A stretch of DNA of 64,000 nt from Nocardioides sp. (GTDB taxonomy: Bacteria; Actinomycetota; Actinomycetes; Propionibacteriales; Nocardioidaceae): NCBI GenBank assembly GCA_037045645.1, contig JBAOIH010000001.1, positions 558,001-622,000 on the forward strand. Direction: 5' to 3'. Positions 55,991 to 64,000 of the stretch are shown piece after piece. Positions within the stretch are counted from its first letter, which is position 1; every line of letters begins with the position of its first letter. The notes beneath the pieces were generated by a model. That model was not told the DNA's origin. It did not search any database and saw nothing but the letters and a program-made list of their open reading frames with translations. A program made the position numbers and the translations under genes.

Positions 55991-57367
55991 ATGAGGCGCG
56001 CCCATACCGTTGCCCAGGTCCGCGCGGCAGAGCAGGCTGCGATGGCAGTCCTGCCCGACGGTGCGTTGATGCAACAAGCCGCTGCGGGGCTGGCCGCCGC
56101 GGTCTCCCGATTCCTGGGGCGGACCAATGGGGCGCGGGTGCTGCTGTTGGTCGGCTCCGGTGACAACGGCGGTGACGCTCTCTTCGCAGGTGTGCGACTG
56201 GCGAGGAGGGGGGCGTACGTCGAGGCGGTGCTGCTGGCCCCGGCGCGTGCGCACCAGGGCGGGCTGACTGCCTTCGAGGCCGCGGGTGGGCGTGTCGTCG
56301 CCACTCCGCGTCGACCGGACGTCGTGGTCGACGGAATCGTGGGGATCGGCGGAGTCGGTGGCCTGCGACCGGATGCCGCGGCGCTGGTGGACAGCCTGCG
56401 CGGCGTCCCGGTCGTCTCTGTCGATCTTCCGTCGGGGGTCGACTGTGACTCCGGCGAGGTCCACGGGGCCCACGTCGTCGCCGACCTGACCGTTACCTTC
56501 GGCACGCACAAGGTCGCGCACCTGGTCGATCCGTCGGCTCGCGTGTGCGGCACGATCGAACTGATCGAACTCGGCCTGGATCTTCCCGAGGCGGCGGTGG
56601 TCGCCCTCCAGGCCGAAGACGTACGGCGGTTGCTGCCGCGGCCCGAGACGGCCGCGCACAAATACACCCGCGGGGTCGTCGGTGTGCGTACGGGTTCGGC
56701 CGACTACCCCGGAGCCGCCGTCTTGTCCGTCGCCGGGGCGAACTGTGGACTGGCCGGCATGGTCCGCTATGTGGGGACCGCTGCCGACGACGTGGTGCGG
56801 GCGCATCCCGAGGTCGTCGCCGGTGCCGGTCGGGTGCAGTCCTGGGTGGTCGGCTCAGGCGGGGGCCAGGACGCGGCCGGCGCCCTCGAAGCCGCCCTCC
56901 AGGACGGTGTGCCCGTCGTGATCGACGCCGACGCGCTGAGTCACCTCGGGGCGTACGACCTCTCGAACTGCGTGCTGACCCCTCACGCGGGCGAACTCGC
57001 GGCGATGCTGCACGTGGAGCGCGCGGTCGTCGAGTCCGCGCCGTTGCAGCAGGTACGTGAGGCTGCGGCACGCTGGGGATGCGTGGTGTTGCTGAAGGGC
57101 CCGCACACCCTGATCGCCGAGCCCTCCGGCTCGGTCTTCGCCAACACCACCGGCACCTCGTGGCTGGCTACCGCGGGTGCGGGCGACGTGCTGGCCGGAT
57201 TGATCGGGTCGCTGTTGAGTGCGGGCCTCGCTCCGGCTGAGGCGGCGGCGGTGGGCGCCTGGTTGCACGGCGCATCGGCCAGTCAGGCAGCGACGCGGCG
57301 TACGTTGACCGCCGGCCCTGTCGCCGCCGAACTGCCGCGGTTGATCGCAGCCATGCTGCGCGCCTGA
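55991..57367 (+). CDS. nnr: Bifunctional NAD(P)H-hydrate epimerase / ADP-dependent dehydratase
   Basis: The 458-residue fusion repairs hydrated NAD(P)H. The N-terminal epimerase domain (about 1-210) has LLVGSGDNGGDALFAGVRLA and VSVDLPSGVDCDSG. The C-terminal ribokinase-like dehydratase domain (about 215-458) has HKYTRGVVGV, IDADALSHL, LTPHAGELAAML and TAGAGDVLAGLIGSLLSAGL. The ATG at 55991 follows the terminator. The order nnr-alr is conserved in actinobacteria. Confidence 0.94.
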   Translation: MRRAHTVAQVRAAEQAAMAVLPDGALMQQAAAGLAAAVSRFLGRTNGARVLLLVGSGDNGGDALFAGVRLARRGAYVEAVLLAPARAHQGGLTAFEAAGGRVVATPRRPDVVVDGIVGIGGVGGLRPDAAALVDSLRGVPVVSVDLPSGVDCDSGEVHGAHVVADLTVTFGTHKVAHLVDPSARVCGTIELIELGLDLPEAAVVALQAEDVRRLLPRPETAAHKYTRGVVGVRTGSADYPGAAVLSVAGANCGLAGMVRYVGTAADDVVRAHPEVVAGAGRVQSWVVGSGGGQDAAGALEAALQDGVPVVIDADALSHLGAYDLSNCVLTPHAGELAAMLHVERAVVESAPLQQVREAAARWGCVVLLKGPHTLIAEPSGSVFANTTGTSWLATAGAGDVLAGLIGSLLSAGLAPAEAAAVGAWLHGASASQAATRRTLTAGPVAAELPRLIAAMLRA

Positions 57368-57403
57368 GTCCCCGTCGCGGCCAGTCTTTGCCATGATCTG
57401 CTC

Positions 57404-58550
57404 GTGAGCCCCCGCGCCGAGATCGTTGTCGACCTTGCGGCGTTTCGACACAACATCGCCTCGCTGGCCGAACTCGTCGCTCCCGCCAGGCTGTTGGTCG
57501 TCCTGAAGGCCGATGCGTACGGTCACGGCTTGCTCGAATGTGGCCGCGCGGCGCGCGAGGCTGGCGCCGGCTGGCTCGGAGTCGCCACGCTCGACGAGGC
57601 GATGGCGTTGCGTACGGCCGGCGACACCGGGCGGCTCTTCGCCTGGCTGACCGTGCCTGGGGAGGACCTCGCGAGCGCGCTCGACGCGGACATCGATCTC
57701 GCGGCCTATGGTGTGGACCAACTCGACGAGATCGCACTGACCGGGCGACGGGCCCGGGTGCACCTCAAGGTCGATACCGGGATGGGGCGCGGGGGAGCAG
57801 CCGAACCCGACTGGGCCGCCTTCTTCGCTCGCGCGGGCGAACTGGCCCGCGAGCACAAGATCGAGGTGGCGGGCATCTGGAGTCACTTCGCCGCGGCCGA
57901 TGCTCCCGTGGATCCGCTGAATGACGCCCAGGAGAACAAGCTTCCGGCGCGCATTGGCGTTGGCCGGCGACCATGGGATCGAGCCGGAGACCCGGCATCT
58001 GGCCAACTCGGCAGCGTCCATCCTGCGCCCGTCCAGCCGGTTCGATCTGGTCCGCTGCGGACTGGCGACGTACGGCCTCGACCCCGCACCGGGACACCTG
58101 CCCGCCGACCTCGACCTGCGACCGGTCATGTCCGTGCGGACGAGTCTGGTGATGCGCAAGACGATCCCTGCGGGTGGCGGAGTGTCGTACGGACACACGT
58201 GGACAGCGCCCCGAGAAACGCCCGTCGGGCTGGTGCCGCTGGGCTATGGCGACGGCATCCCGCGCCACGGCTCCTCGCGCGCCGAAGTCATGGTCGCCGG
58301 GGCCCGGGTTCGGGTGCTGGGCAGGATCTGCATGGATCAATTCGTCGTGGATCTGACGGGGGTGGCTGCCGAGCGCGGGGCGCAGGTGACTATCTTCGGG
58401 AATGGAACGGCCGGGGAACCGACCGCTCAGGACTGGGCCGAGGCCTGCGACACGATCAGCTATGAGATCGTCACGCGGACGGGCGGACGCCTGGTGCGTA
58501 GACAGACCGACTCGGGGGCCACGACCGGAGGTGACGACGAGTGGGTGTGA
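57404..58550 (+). pseudogene. alr: Alanine racemase, frameshifted at AAGCTT
   Basis: The first part (GTG 57404) has the PLP lysine in VLKADAYGHGLLE and VHLKVDTGMGRGG. The last part, in another frame, has HLANSAASILRPSSRFDLVR, the catalytic Tyr in GVSYGHTW, LGYGDGIPRHGS and ICMDQFVVDL. The break is at AAGCTT (57938-57943): NDAQENK continues as FRRALALAGDHGIEP. Adding GC (AAGCGCTT) gives KRFRRALALA and a normal 382-residue Alr. Alr makes D-alanine for peptidoglycan and is usually essential, so either this is a sequence error or another racemase exists elsewhere. The 3' end overlaps the next gene by 10 bases. Confidence 0.88.
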
Positions 58551-59644
58551 AGAGCAAGGTCCTCGGAGTCGCGAGCGCAGCGGCGGGCGTTGCCGGTGCT
58601 GCCGCCGCGGCCAGGATGATCAACCAGCGCGCCCACATCACGCACCGTGACGTCGGCGACGACACGCCTCTGGGCTCCGTACGCTCCGCGCCCATCACCG
58701 TGGTCGCCGATGACGGTCTCCGACTGCACGCCGAGATCGACGAACCCGAGAACGCCGAGACCAGGCCGCCGGTGACGGTGGTCTACATCCACGGGTTCTC
58801 GCTCAACCTGGACTGCTGGCACTTCCAGCGGGCGGGGTATCGCGGCCTGCTGCGCTCGGTCTTCTACGACCAGCGCTCCCACGGGCGGACCCAGCGCTCC
58901 AGCGCCGAGCACTGCAACATCGAACAACTCGGCACCGACCTGGTGCGCGTACTCGACGACCTGACCGGGGACGACCGAGTCGTCCTGGTCGGTCACTCGA
59001 TGGGCGGCATGACGATCATGTCGCTGGCGGAACAGCGCCCCGATCTCTTCGGCTCCAAGATCGTCGGAGTCGCGCTCATCGCCACGACCGCCGGCGGACT
59101 CGACCCGGGCCGCATCCTCTTCCCGATGCTGCCCGCCGGGATCGGCGGCGGCGTGATCGACCGGCTCGTCTCGACCCTGTCGAGGGGCTCCTCGACCGTA
59201 GACCGGTTGCGCCGCTTCGGCCACGACGTGGCCTCGGCCGTCATCGACGCCTATGCCTTCGGCAGCGACGTTCCCCAGTCGTACGTCGATTTCGTCTACG
59301 GAATGCTGGACATGACTCCGTTCGCGGTGGTGGCCGACTTCTTCCCGGCGTTCGCCGCGATGAACAAGTGGGAGCACCTGGAGCCGCTGGCCCGGATCCC
59401 CACCGCGTTGATCTGCGGCACCGGCGACAAGATCACCGCCATCGGCCACAGCCGCAAGCTGCACGCCCGGATCCAGGGTTCGGACCTGCTCGAATGCGAG
59501 GGCGCCGGTCACATGGTGATCATCGAACGGCACAGTTCCGTCAACGACGAGCTGGACTCCCTCTTCGACCGCAGCGTCGAGTACGCCCTCACCCGACCGT
59601 GGGAGCCCCGTCCGGCGGGCCAACTCCCCGCAGAGCCCGCGTGA
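58541..59644 (+). CDS. Alpha/beta hydrolase
   Basis: The 367-residue protein has an Ala-rich hydrophobic N-terminus (about 7-26, possibly a membrane anchor). The hydrolase fold follows: oxyanion YIHGFSLN, nucleophile LVGHSMGGMT (about residue 150), acid ICGTGDKITAIGH and His in GAGHMVIIERH. The substrate is unknown; in actinobacteria a hydrolase at this spot between alr and tsaE is common. The GTG at 58541 overlaps the alr 3' end by 10 bases, and its stop overlaps the next start (GTGA). Confidence 0.88.
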   Translation: MGVKSKVLGVASAAAGVAGAAAAARMINQRAHITHRDVGDDTPLGSVRSAPITVVADDGLRLHAEIDEPENAETRPPVTVVYIHGFSLNLDCWHFQRAGYRGLLRSVFYDQRSHGRTQRSSAEHCNIEQLGTDLVRVLDDLTGDDRVVLVGHSMGGMTIMSLAEQRPDLFGSKIVGVALIATTAGGLDPGRILFPMLPAGIGGGVIDRLVSTLSRGSSTVDRLRRFGHDVASAVIDAYAFGSDVPQSYVDFVYGMLDMTPFAVVADFFPAFAAMNKWEHLEPLARIPTALICGTGDKITAIGHSRKLHARIQGSDLLECEGAGHMVIIERHSSVNDELDSLFDRSVEYALTRPWEPRPAGQLPAEPA

Positions 59645-60549
59645 CCTCAGTTCGCCGGGTGGGTCCCGAGGCGGCCGACGAGGTGCTGGCAGTCGTACGT
59701 GAGGCTTTCGGCAGCCGGCCGCAACTAGATCCGCCCGCGGACGCGCTTTCCGACACACCCGACTCGATCGCCGCCGCTCTGGCGCATGGGGGTGGGCTGA
59801 TCGTGGAGGTCGACGGCCACGCGGCGGGCGCGCTGCTGCTCGATCCGCAGGGCGACACCACCTTCCTGCGTCGCGTCGGCGTGCTGCACGAGCACCGCCA
59901 CTCCGGCGTCGCCTCGACCCTGGTGCGGGCGGCTCTCGAAGCCGCCGCCGGTGCTGGTCGTGTGGTCGTGCTGGCCCGTGAGGAGCTGCCCGCGACCGTG
60001 GAGTTCTGGGTTCACCAGGGTTTCACCGAGGTCGCGCGAGACGCCCCCTACGTACGCCTGGAGCGGGCCGGGGTCCTCGCATACGACGTGCCCGATGCCG
60101 AGGCGATGCGAGACCTCGGCCGTGATCTGGCCACCCGGCTGCGCGCTGGCGATCTGGTCGTCCTCACCGGCGGGCTCGGCGCGGGCAAGACCACGTTGTC
60201 CCAGGGAATCGGCGCCGGCCTGCGGGTGCGCGGCGACATCACCTCGCCCACCTTCGTGATCGCGCGCGTGCATCCGTCCCTGGTCGACGGACCGTCGCTG
60301 GTACACGTCGACGCCTACCGCCTCGGTGGCATCGACGAGTTGGACGATCTCGACCTGGAGGCTTCGCTCGAGGATGCGGTCACGCTGGTCGAGTGGGGGG
60401 CGGGTCTGGCGGAGGGGCTGGCGCAGTCTCGACTGGAGGTGCGCATCGCGCGGGCTGAAGGCGCCGAGACGACCGAGCATCTCGACCCCCGTCGGGTTTA
60501 CGTCGGCGGAGTGGGCGCGCGCTGGCTCACCGCTGGTTCCGACGGCTGA
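59641..60549 (+). CDS. tsaE: GNAT acetyltransferase-TsaE fusion
   Basis: The 302-residue protein joins two domains. Residues 1-145 are a GNAT fold (VGVLHEHRHSGVASTLVRAA as acetyl-CoA loop). Residues 150-302 are TsaE, the ATPase of the tRNA t6A complex, with Walker A LTGGLGAGKTTLSQGIGAGL, switch region ITSPTFVIARVH, VHVDAYRLGGIDELDDLDLE and VEWGAGLAEGL. The GTG at 59641 overlaps the hydrolase stop (GTGA), which fixes the start and includes the GNAT domain. TsaE works with TsaB and TsaD, both encoded downstream. The GNAT part's role is unknown. Confidence 0.87.
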   Translation: MTSVRRVGPEAADEVLAVVREAFGSRPQLDPPADALSDTPDSIAAALAHGGGLIVEVDGHAAGALLLDPQGDTTFLRRVGVLHEHRHSGVASTLVRAALEAAAGAGRVVVLAREELPATVEFWVHQGFTEVARDAPYVRLERAGVLAYDVPDAEAMRDLGRDLATRLRAGDLVVLTGGLGAGKTTLSQGIGAGLRVRGDITSPTFVIARVHPSLVDGPSLVHVDAYRLGGIDELDDLDLEASLEDAVTLVEWGAGLAEGLAQSRLEVRIARAEGAETTEHLDPRRVYVGGVGARWLTAGSDG

Positions 60550-60562
60550 CACACTGGCGACG

Positions 60563-61336
60563 ATGTTCACGATCGCGCACGTCACCGACACCCACTTCGG
60601 CAACCGGGCAGGCGTACGAGCCCGCAACGAACGGGTCGTGGAGCACCTGACCACACTGCGACCCGACGTCGTCCTGATCACCGGCGACGTGGCCGACCAC
60701 GGTCTGCCCGAGGAGTACGCCGAAGCGCGCGAGGTGTACGGCTCCTGGGACGGTCCACTCTTCTGGCTGCCGGGCAACCACGACGTACGACACGCGTACG
60801 CGCGCCACCTCCTCGGCATCGAACCGCCTGCCGGGGACGGCCCGGTGCTCGGCGCGCACGAGAGCAACGGTGTGCGCTTCCTGATGCTCGACTCGCTGGT
60901 CTCGGCCGTCGAGGGCGACCGGATCGATCACGGCGAGTTGTCCGAGACCTCGCTGCAGTGGCTGCGCGCTGAACTGGCGGACGACCGGCCGACCTTCGTC
61001 TGCCTGCATCATCCGCCCGTGACGATCGGGGTCGACTTCATGGACAAGATCCGGCTGCGTGATCCCGACTCGCTGGAGGAGTTGATCCACGCCCATCCAC
61101 ACGTGGTCGCCACCCTCGTCGGCCACGCGCACGGCATGATCACCTCGACGTTCGCCGGCCGTCCGCTGCTGATCGGTGGTGCGGTGTCTTCGATGATCCC
61201 GCTGCGCGGCGAGGGCTATGCGAAGAAGATCGTCAACGAGGGGCCGGTGTCGTACGCCTTGCACCTACTGCTCGACGACGACCGGGCATCGACGGGGCGA
61301 CGCCTGGTGACGCACTGGCGCGCGCTGGCGGACTAG
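60563..61336 (+). CDS. Calcineurin-like metallophosphoesterase (CpdA/GpdQ-type)
   Basis: The 257-residue protein has the five phosphoesterase blocks: HVTDTHFG, LITGDVADHG, WLPGNHDVRH, CLHHPP and VGHAHGM. The order and spacing fit class III cyclic-nucleotide phosphodiesterases (CpdA) and glycerophosphodiesterases. It is placed between tsaE and tsaB, which are usually adjacent. The start is the ATG at 60563, 13 bases after tsaE, and tsaB begins 10 bases after its stop. The substrate cannot be fixed. Confidence 0.87.
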   Translation: MFTIAHVTDTHFGNRAGVRARNERVVEHLTTLRPDVVLITGDVADHGLPEEYAEAREVYGSWDGPLFWLPGNHDVRHAYARHLLGIEPPAGDGPVLGAHESNGVRFLMLDSLVSAVEGDRIDHGELSETSLQWLRAELADDRPTFVCLHHPPVTIGVDFMDKIRLRDPDSLEELIHAHPHVVATLVGHAHGMITSTFAGRPLLIGGAVSSMIPLRGEGYAKKIVNEGPVSYALHLLLDDDRASTGRRLVTHWRALAD

Positions 61337-61346
61337 AGTCGCCGAC

Positions 61347-61976
61347 GTGCTGCTGGCCCTCGACACCGCGACCGAGTTCGTGTCCGTGGCGCTGCACGAC
61401 GGCGAGCGAGTGGTCGCCGAGCAGACCTCGACCGCGGCGATGAAGCACGGCGAGCAGTTGGCCCCGCTGATCGAGGCAGTCATGGCGCAGGCGGGCAGCA
61501 CGCGCCGCGATCTGACCGCGATCGGTGCGGGCGTCGGGCCCGGCCCGTTCACCGGACTGCGCGTGGGGCTCGTCACCGCGCGGACCCTCGCGATGGTGCT
61601 GGAGTTGCCGGTCTACGGCGTCTGCACCCTCGATGTGATCGCCGCCGAGGTCTCAGCGCGCGTCGACGAGCCGTTCCTGGTGGCGACCGATGCTCGACGC
61701 AAGGAGGTCTACCTCGCGTCGTACGCCGAGGGTGTCCGAGTCGAAGGCCCCGTCGTGACCAAGCCCGCAGAGGTCGCCACGGACCTGCCGGTCGCGGGCA
61801 AGGGACCGGTGCTCTATCCCGAGGCGTTTCCCCACGCGCTGCCGATCGTCCAGCCCTCCGCCGGTTGGCTGGCGCACGTGATCACCAGCGAGGCCGCCGA
61901 ACTGCTCGATCCCGAGCCGCTCTACCTCAGACGCCCAGACGCCGTCGCACCCGGCAAGCCCAAACCGGTCTCGTGA
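61347..61976 (+). CDS. tsaB: tRNA threonylcarbamoyladenosine biosynthesis protein TsaB
   Basis: The 209-residue protein (GTG 61347) has the ASKHA-type start LLALDTATEFVSVALHDGE, the HGEQLAPLIEAVMAQAG helix and GAGVGPGPFTGLRVGLVTAR, typical of TsaB. It dimerises with TsaD and is not itself catalytic. Its TGA overlaps the rimI GTG (GTGA, 61973-61976). Confidence 0.93.
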   Translation: MLLALDTATEFVSVALHDGERVVAEQTSTAAMKHGEQLAPLIEAVMAQAGSTRRDLTAIGAGVGPGPFTGLRVGLVTARTLAMVLELPVYGVCTLDVIAAEVSARVDEPFLVATDARRKEVYLASYAEGVRVEGPVVTKPAEVATDLPVAGKGPVLYPEAFPHALPIVQPSAGWLAHVITSEAAELLDPEPLYLRRPDAVAPGKPKPVS

Positions 61977-62431
61977 TCTCGGTCCGGACGGCGACGCCGA
62001 CCGATCTCGACGCGATCGCGGCACTCGAAGCAGCGGCGCTCGCGGGCGACGCGTGGTCTCGCGGGTTGATCGAGGAGGGTCTGGCCAAGGCGCTGCCGAC
62101 CATCCACTACCTCGTCGCGGCCGAAGAGGACGCCGTGGTGGGCCATGCCGTGGTCAGTTGTGCCGGAGATATCGCCGAGTTGCAGCGGATCGCGGTCGAC
62201 GGCGGGCATCGGCGCCGGGGGATCGCAGGGCGACTGCTGGACGAAGTCGTGGCCCTCGTGCGCTCGACCGAGGCGGAGCGCCTGCTGCTGGAGGTGCGCG
62301 TCGACAACCAAGGCGCGCGCGCCTTCTACCTCGATGCGGGTTTCGAGGAGATCGGCGAACGGATGCGCTACTACGCCGACGGTGCCGCTGCCGTGATCTA
62401 CGCCCTGGGAATTGAGAGCCTTGCGAATTGA
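61973..62431 (+). CDS. rimI: Ribosomal protein S18-alanine N-acetyltransferase RimI
   Basis: The 152-residue GNAT has LQRIAVDGGHRRRGIAGRLL (acetyl-CoA loop, about residues 64-83) and the RimI-type EVRVDNQGARAFYLDAGFEE with YYADGAAAVIYAL. It acetylates the N-terminus of S18 and perhaps others. The GTG at 61973 overlaps the tsaB stop; tsaD follows 6 bases after its stop. Placement between tsaB and tsaD is standard. Confidence 0.9.
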   Translation: MISVRTATPTDLDAIAALEAAALAGDAWSRGLIEEGLAKALPTIHYLVAAEEDAVVGHAVVSCAGDIAELQRIAVDGGHRRRGIAGRLLDEVVALVRSTEAERLLLEVRVDNQGARAFYLDAGFEEIGERMRYYADGAAAVIYALGIESLAN

Positions 62432-62437
62432 GAGAGG

Positions 62438-63493
62438 ATGAGCGACATGTCTGACGGACCGCTCGTGCTCGGCATCGAGACCTCCTGCGACGAGACCGGG
62501 GTGGGGATCGTCCGAGGACACACCCTGCTCGCCGATGCGGTCGCCTCGTCGGTCGACGAGCACGCCAGGTTCGGCGGAGTGGTCCCCGAAGTCGCCTCCC
62601 GGGCGCATCTCGAAGCGATGGTGCCGACGATCGAGCGCGCTGCCGAGACGGCCAGCGTACGCCTCGACGACATCGACGCGGTCGCTGTCACCAGTGGCCC
62701 GGGTCTGGCGGGGGCGTTGCTGGTGGGGGTCGCTGCGGCCAAGGCGCTCGCGATCGGGCTCGGCAAGCCGATCTACGGCGTCAACCACCTGGCCGCCCAT
62801 GTGGCGGTCGACCAGTTGGAGCACGGACCGCTTCCGGAGCCCTGCTTGGCGATGCTGGTGTCCGGCGGGCACTCGTCGCTGTTGCGGGTCACCGACGTGA
62901 CAGTAGGGGTCGATCCGCTGGGCGCCACGATCGACGACGCGGCGGGCGAGGCGTTCGACAAAGTGGCCCGGTTGCTCGGCCTGCCGTTCCCCGGCGGTCC
63001 GCACATCGACCGGATGGCCCGCGAGGGCGACTCGGCGTACGTCGACTTCCCTCGTGGTCTGACCTCGCGCCGCGACCTGGAGCGGCACCGGTTCGACTTC
63101 TCGTTCTCGGGTCTGAAGACCGCTGTCGCGCGCTGGGTCGAAGCCCGCGAGCGTTCGGGTGAGCCGGTGCCTGTCGCCGATGTCGCGGCTGCCTTCCAGG
63201 AGGCCGTCTGCGATGTGCTGACCCGCAAGGCGATCGACGCCGCAGTCACCCAGGGCATCGACGACATCCTGATCGGTGGGGGAGTCGCCGCCAACTCGCG
63301 CCTGCGTGCGATGGCCGAGGAGCGGGCCGCCTCCCGGGGGATCCGGGTCCGCGTCCCGCGCCCCGGCCTGTGCACCGACAACGGTGCGATGGTGGCGGCG
63401 CTGGGCGCCGAGCTGGTCGCGCGTGGACGCGAGCCGTCGGCCCTCGATCTGCCCGCCGACTCCTCTCAGCCGATCACGCAGGTCGTCGCCTGA
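62438..63493 (+). CDS. tsaD: tRNA N6-adenosine threonylcarbamoyltransferase TsaD
   Basis: The 351-residue protein has LGIETSCDETGVGIVRGHTL, the metal-binding histidines in GVNHLAAHVAVDQLE (about residues 112-116), LVSGGHSSLLRVTDV, DDAAGEAFDKVARLLGLPFP and the C-terminal CTDNGAMVAALGAELV with the third metal ligand. It catalyses the last step of t6A37 formation on ANN-decoding tRNAs, with TsaB and TsaE from the same cluster. Confidence 0.96.
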   Translation: MSDMSDGPLVLGIETSCDETGVGIVRGHTLLADAVASSVDEHARFGGVVPEVASRAHLEAMVPTIERAAETASVRLDDIDAVAVTSGPGLAGALLVGVAAAKALAIGLGKPIYGVNHLAAHVAVDQLEHGPLPEPCLAMLVSGGHSSLLRVTDVTVGVDPLGATIDDAAGEAFDKVARLLGLPFPGGPHIDRMAREGDSAYVDFPRGLTSRRDLERHRFDFSFSGLKTAVARWVEARERSGEPVPVADVAAAFQEAVCDVLTRKAIDAAVTQGIDDILIGGGVAANSRLRAMAEERAASRGIRVRVPRPGLCTDNGAMVAALGAELVARGREPSALDLPADSSQPITQVVA

Positions 63494-63507
63494 CCCGGCG
63501 CCGACTC

Positions 63508-64000
63508 TCAGGAGCGCAGCCTGAACGGCGGGCTGAACTCGTCCGCTGCGCGCGGTGCCACGGCGTACTCCATCTGACCGTCGAGCCCCATCCGCACGAT
63601 CGACCACTGCCCCTTGGAGAAGATCGTGAGCAGCACGTGCTCGTCGTCCTCCCAGGCGTAGTCCATGATCGTCGCCTGGTCGTCGGCTTCAGACTGTCGG
63701 TGTGCCATGAGCTCCGCGGTGTCGCTGGTGACAATGGCCGCATCCCCGTCGCCGAGTCCGTCCGCGTAGCTGCCTACGGCGAAGATGTGCCGGCCGTCCG
63801 GGCTGAACTCCACGAGCCGGAACGCGCAGGTACCCCAGTCCGGCTCACGCCAGTCGTTCTCGGTGACCAACTGCGAGCAGGTGCCCTGGTCGGTGACCTG
63901 GGTGATCCCGGCCGCCAGTGGCCATCGCGTGGCGGTGGTGGTCTTGAAGGAACCGTTGAGCCGATCCACGATCCCGTGGGACGAGGTGGAGTAGGTGGCC
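63508..64000 (-). CDS. Hypothetical protein, 3' part (5' end beyond window)
   Basis: The frame is open to the window edge, so only the last 164 residues or so are visible. They include FSPDGRHIFAVGSYADGLGD, EDDEHVLLTIFSKGQWSIVR and a final EFSPPFRLRS. Repeated short beta-strand patterns with SPDG-like turns suggest part of a beta-propeller (WD40-like/TolB-like) protein. Two cysteines (GTCSQL, WGTCAF) could pair if it is extracellular. It is convergent with tsaD. The family is a guess. Confidence 0.65.
   Translation of the reverse strand, partial: ATYSTSSHGIVDRLNGSFKTTTATRWPLAAGITQVTDQGTCSQLVTENDWREPDWGTCAFRLVEFSPDGRHIFAVGSYADGLGDGDAAIVTSDTAELMAHRQSEADDQATIMDYAWEDDEHVLLTIFSKGQWSIVRMGLDGQMEYAVAPRAADEFSPPFRLRS

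Overview
The window is from a high-GC actinobacterium, most likely Nocardioidaceae (Nocardioides-like). This rests on GC-rich wobble positions, frequent GTG starts, a DUF222/HNH protein, Tat and lipoprotein signals of actinobacterial type, and the order of the housekeeping genes. The backbone is the conserved block infA-rpmJ-rpsM-rpsK-rpsD-rpoA-rplQ ... truA ... rplM-rpsI-glmM ... coaA-glmS-acpS-(LysM)-nnrE/D-alr-hydrolase-tsaE-tsaB-rimI-tsaD. It is opened up by several accessory insertions.

Layout. 1-6847: a fibronectin-III surface protein (5' end outside the window), MoxR ATPase, DUF58 protein and membrane transglutaminase-fold protein, probably one operon. 7126-11330: infA and the alpha-operon ribosomal genes with rpoA, with structured or REP-like spacers. 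11405-15168: a PfkB kinase, then on the minus strand a receiver/thioredoxin-reductase-like fusion, a VOC protein and a membrane protein. 15208-17991: truA, a methyltransferase and a CoA-disulfide-reductase-like enzyme. 18068-30475: an amino-sugar locus. It holds a UPF0309 SIS protein, a BadF-type GlcNAc kinase, an NgcEFG-like ABC importer, a tightly coupled minus-strand operon (SIS isomerase, ROK kinase, NagA deacetylase, PfkB kinase, class II aldolase), a DUF5107 protein and a DeoR regulator. 30484-42817: an Nramp-like transporter, an ABC-F ATPase, a WXG100-like three-gene cassette, an HtrA protease, a secreted lipase, a PCu(A)C/DyP pair, an MFS transporter and citrate synthase. 43249-45605: rplM, rpsI, glmM. 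45660-52000: accessory genes, several broken (acetyltransferases, a DinB-like remnant, a broken S66 peptidase, a DUF222/HNH protein, a REP/tandem-repeat patch, ohr, a secreted protein). 51999-63493: coaA, glmS, acpS and cell-wall/t6A genes. The right edge cuts a minus-strand gene.

How it fits together. The amino-sugar locus reads as one import-to-triose route: uptake, 6-phosphorylation, deacetylation, deamination/isomerisation to a ketohexose-6-phosphate, second phosphorylation, aldol cleavage. That is the logic of the Aga (N-acetylgalactosamine) pathway, here joined to an Ngc-type importer. Every junction of the five-gene operon is, or ancestrally was, a 4-base ATGA overlap.

Oddities. Five genes have clear reading-frame breaks. 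Three of them (WXG100-like gene, acetyltransferase, alr) break exactly at an AAGCTT, and each is restored by assuming AAGCGCTT. Since alr is normally essential, a systematic sequencing or assembly error must be considered beside real decay. Other points of note are a transglutaminase-fold protein without its catalytic residues, an Nramp-like protein without the canonical metal-site motifs, a TrxR-like enzyme without CxxC, a GNAT-TsaE fusion, a 62-bp nested palindrome between convergent genes, and strong over-use of the word CGTACG. I saw no rRNA, tRNA, CRISPR array, IS element or prophage.
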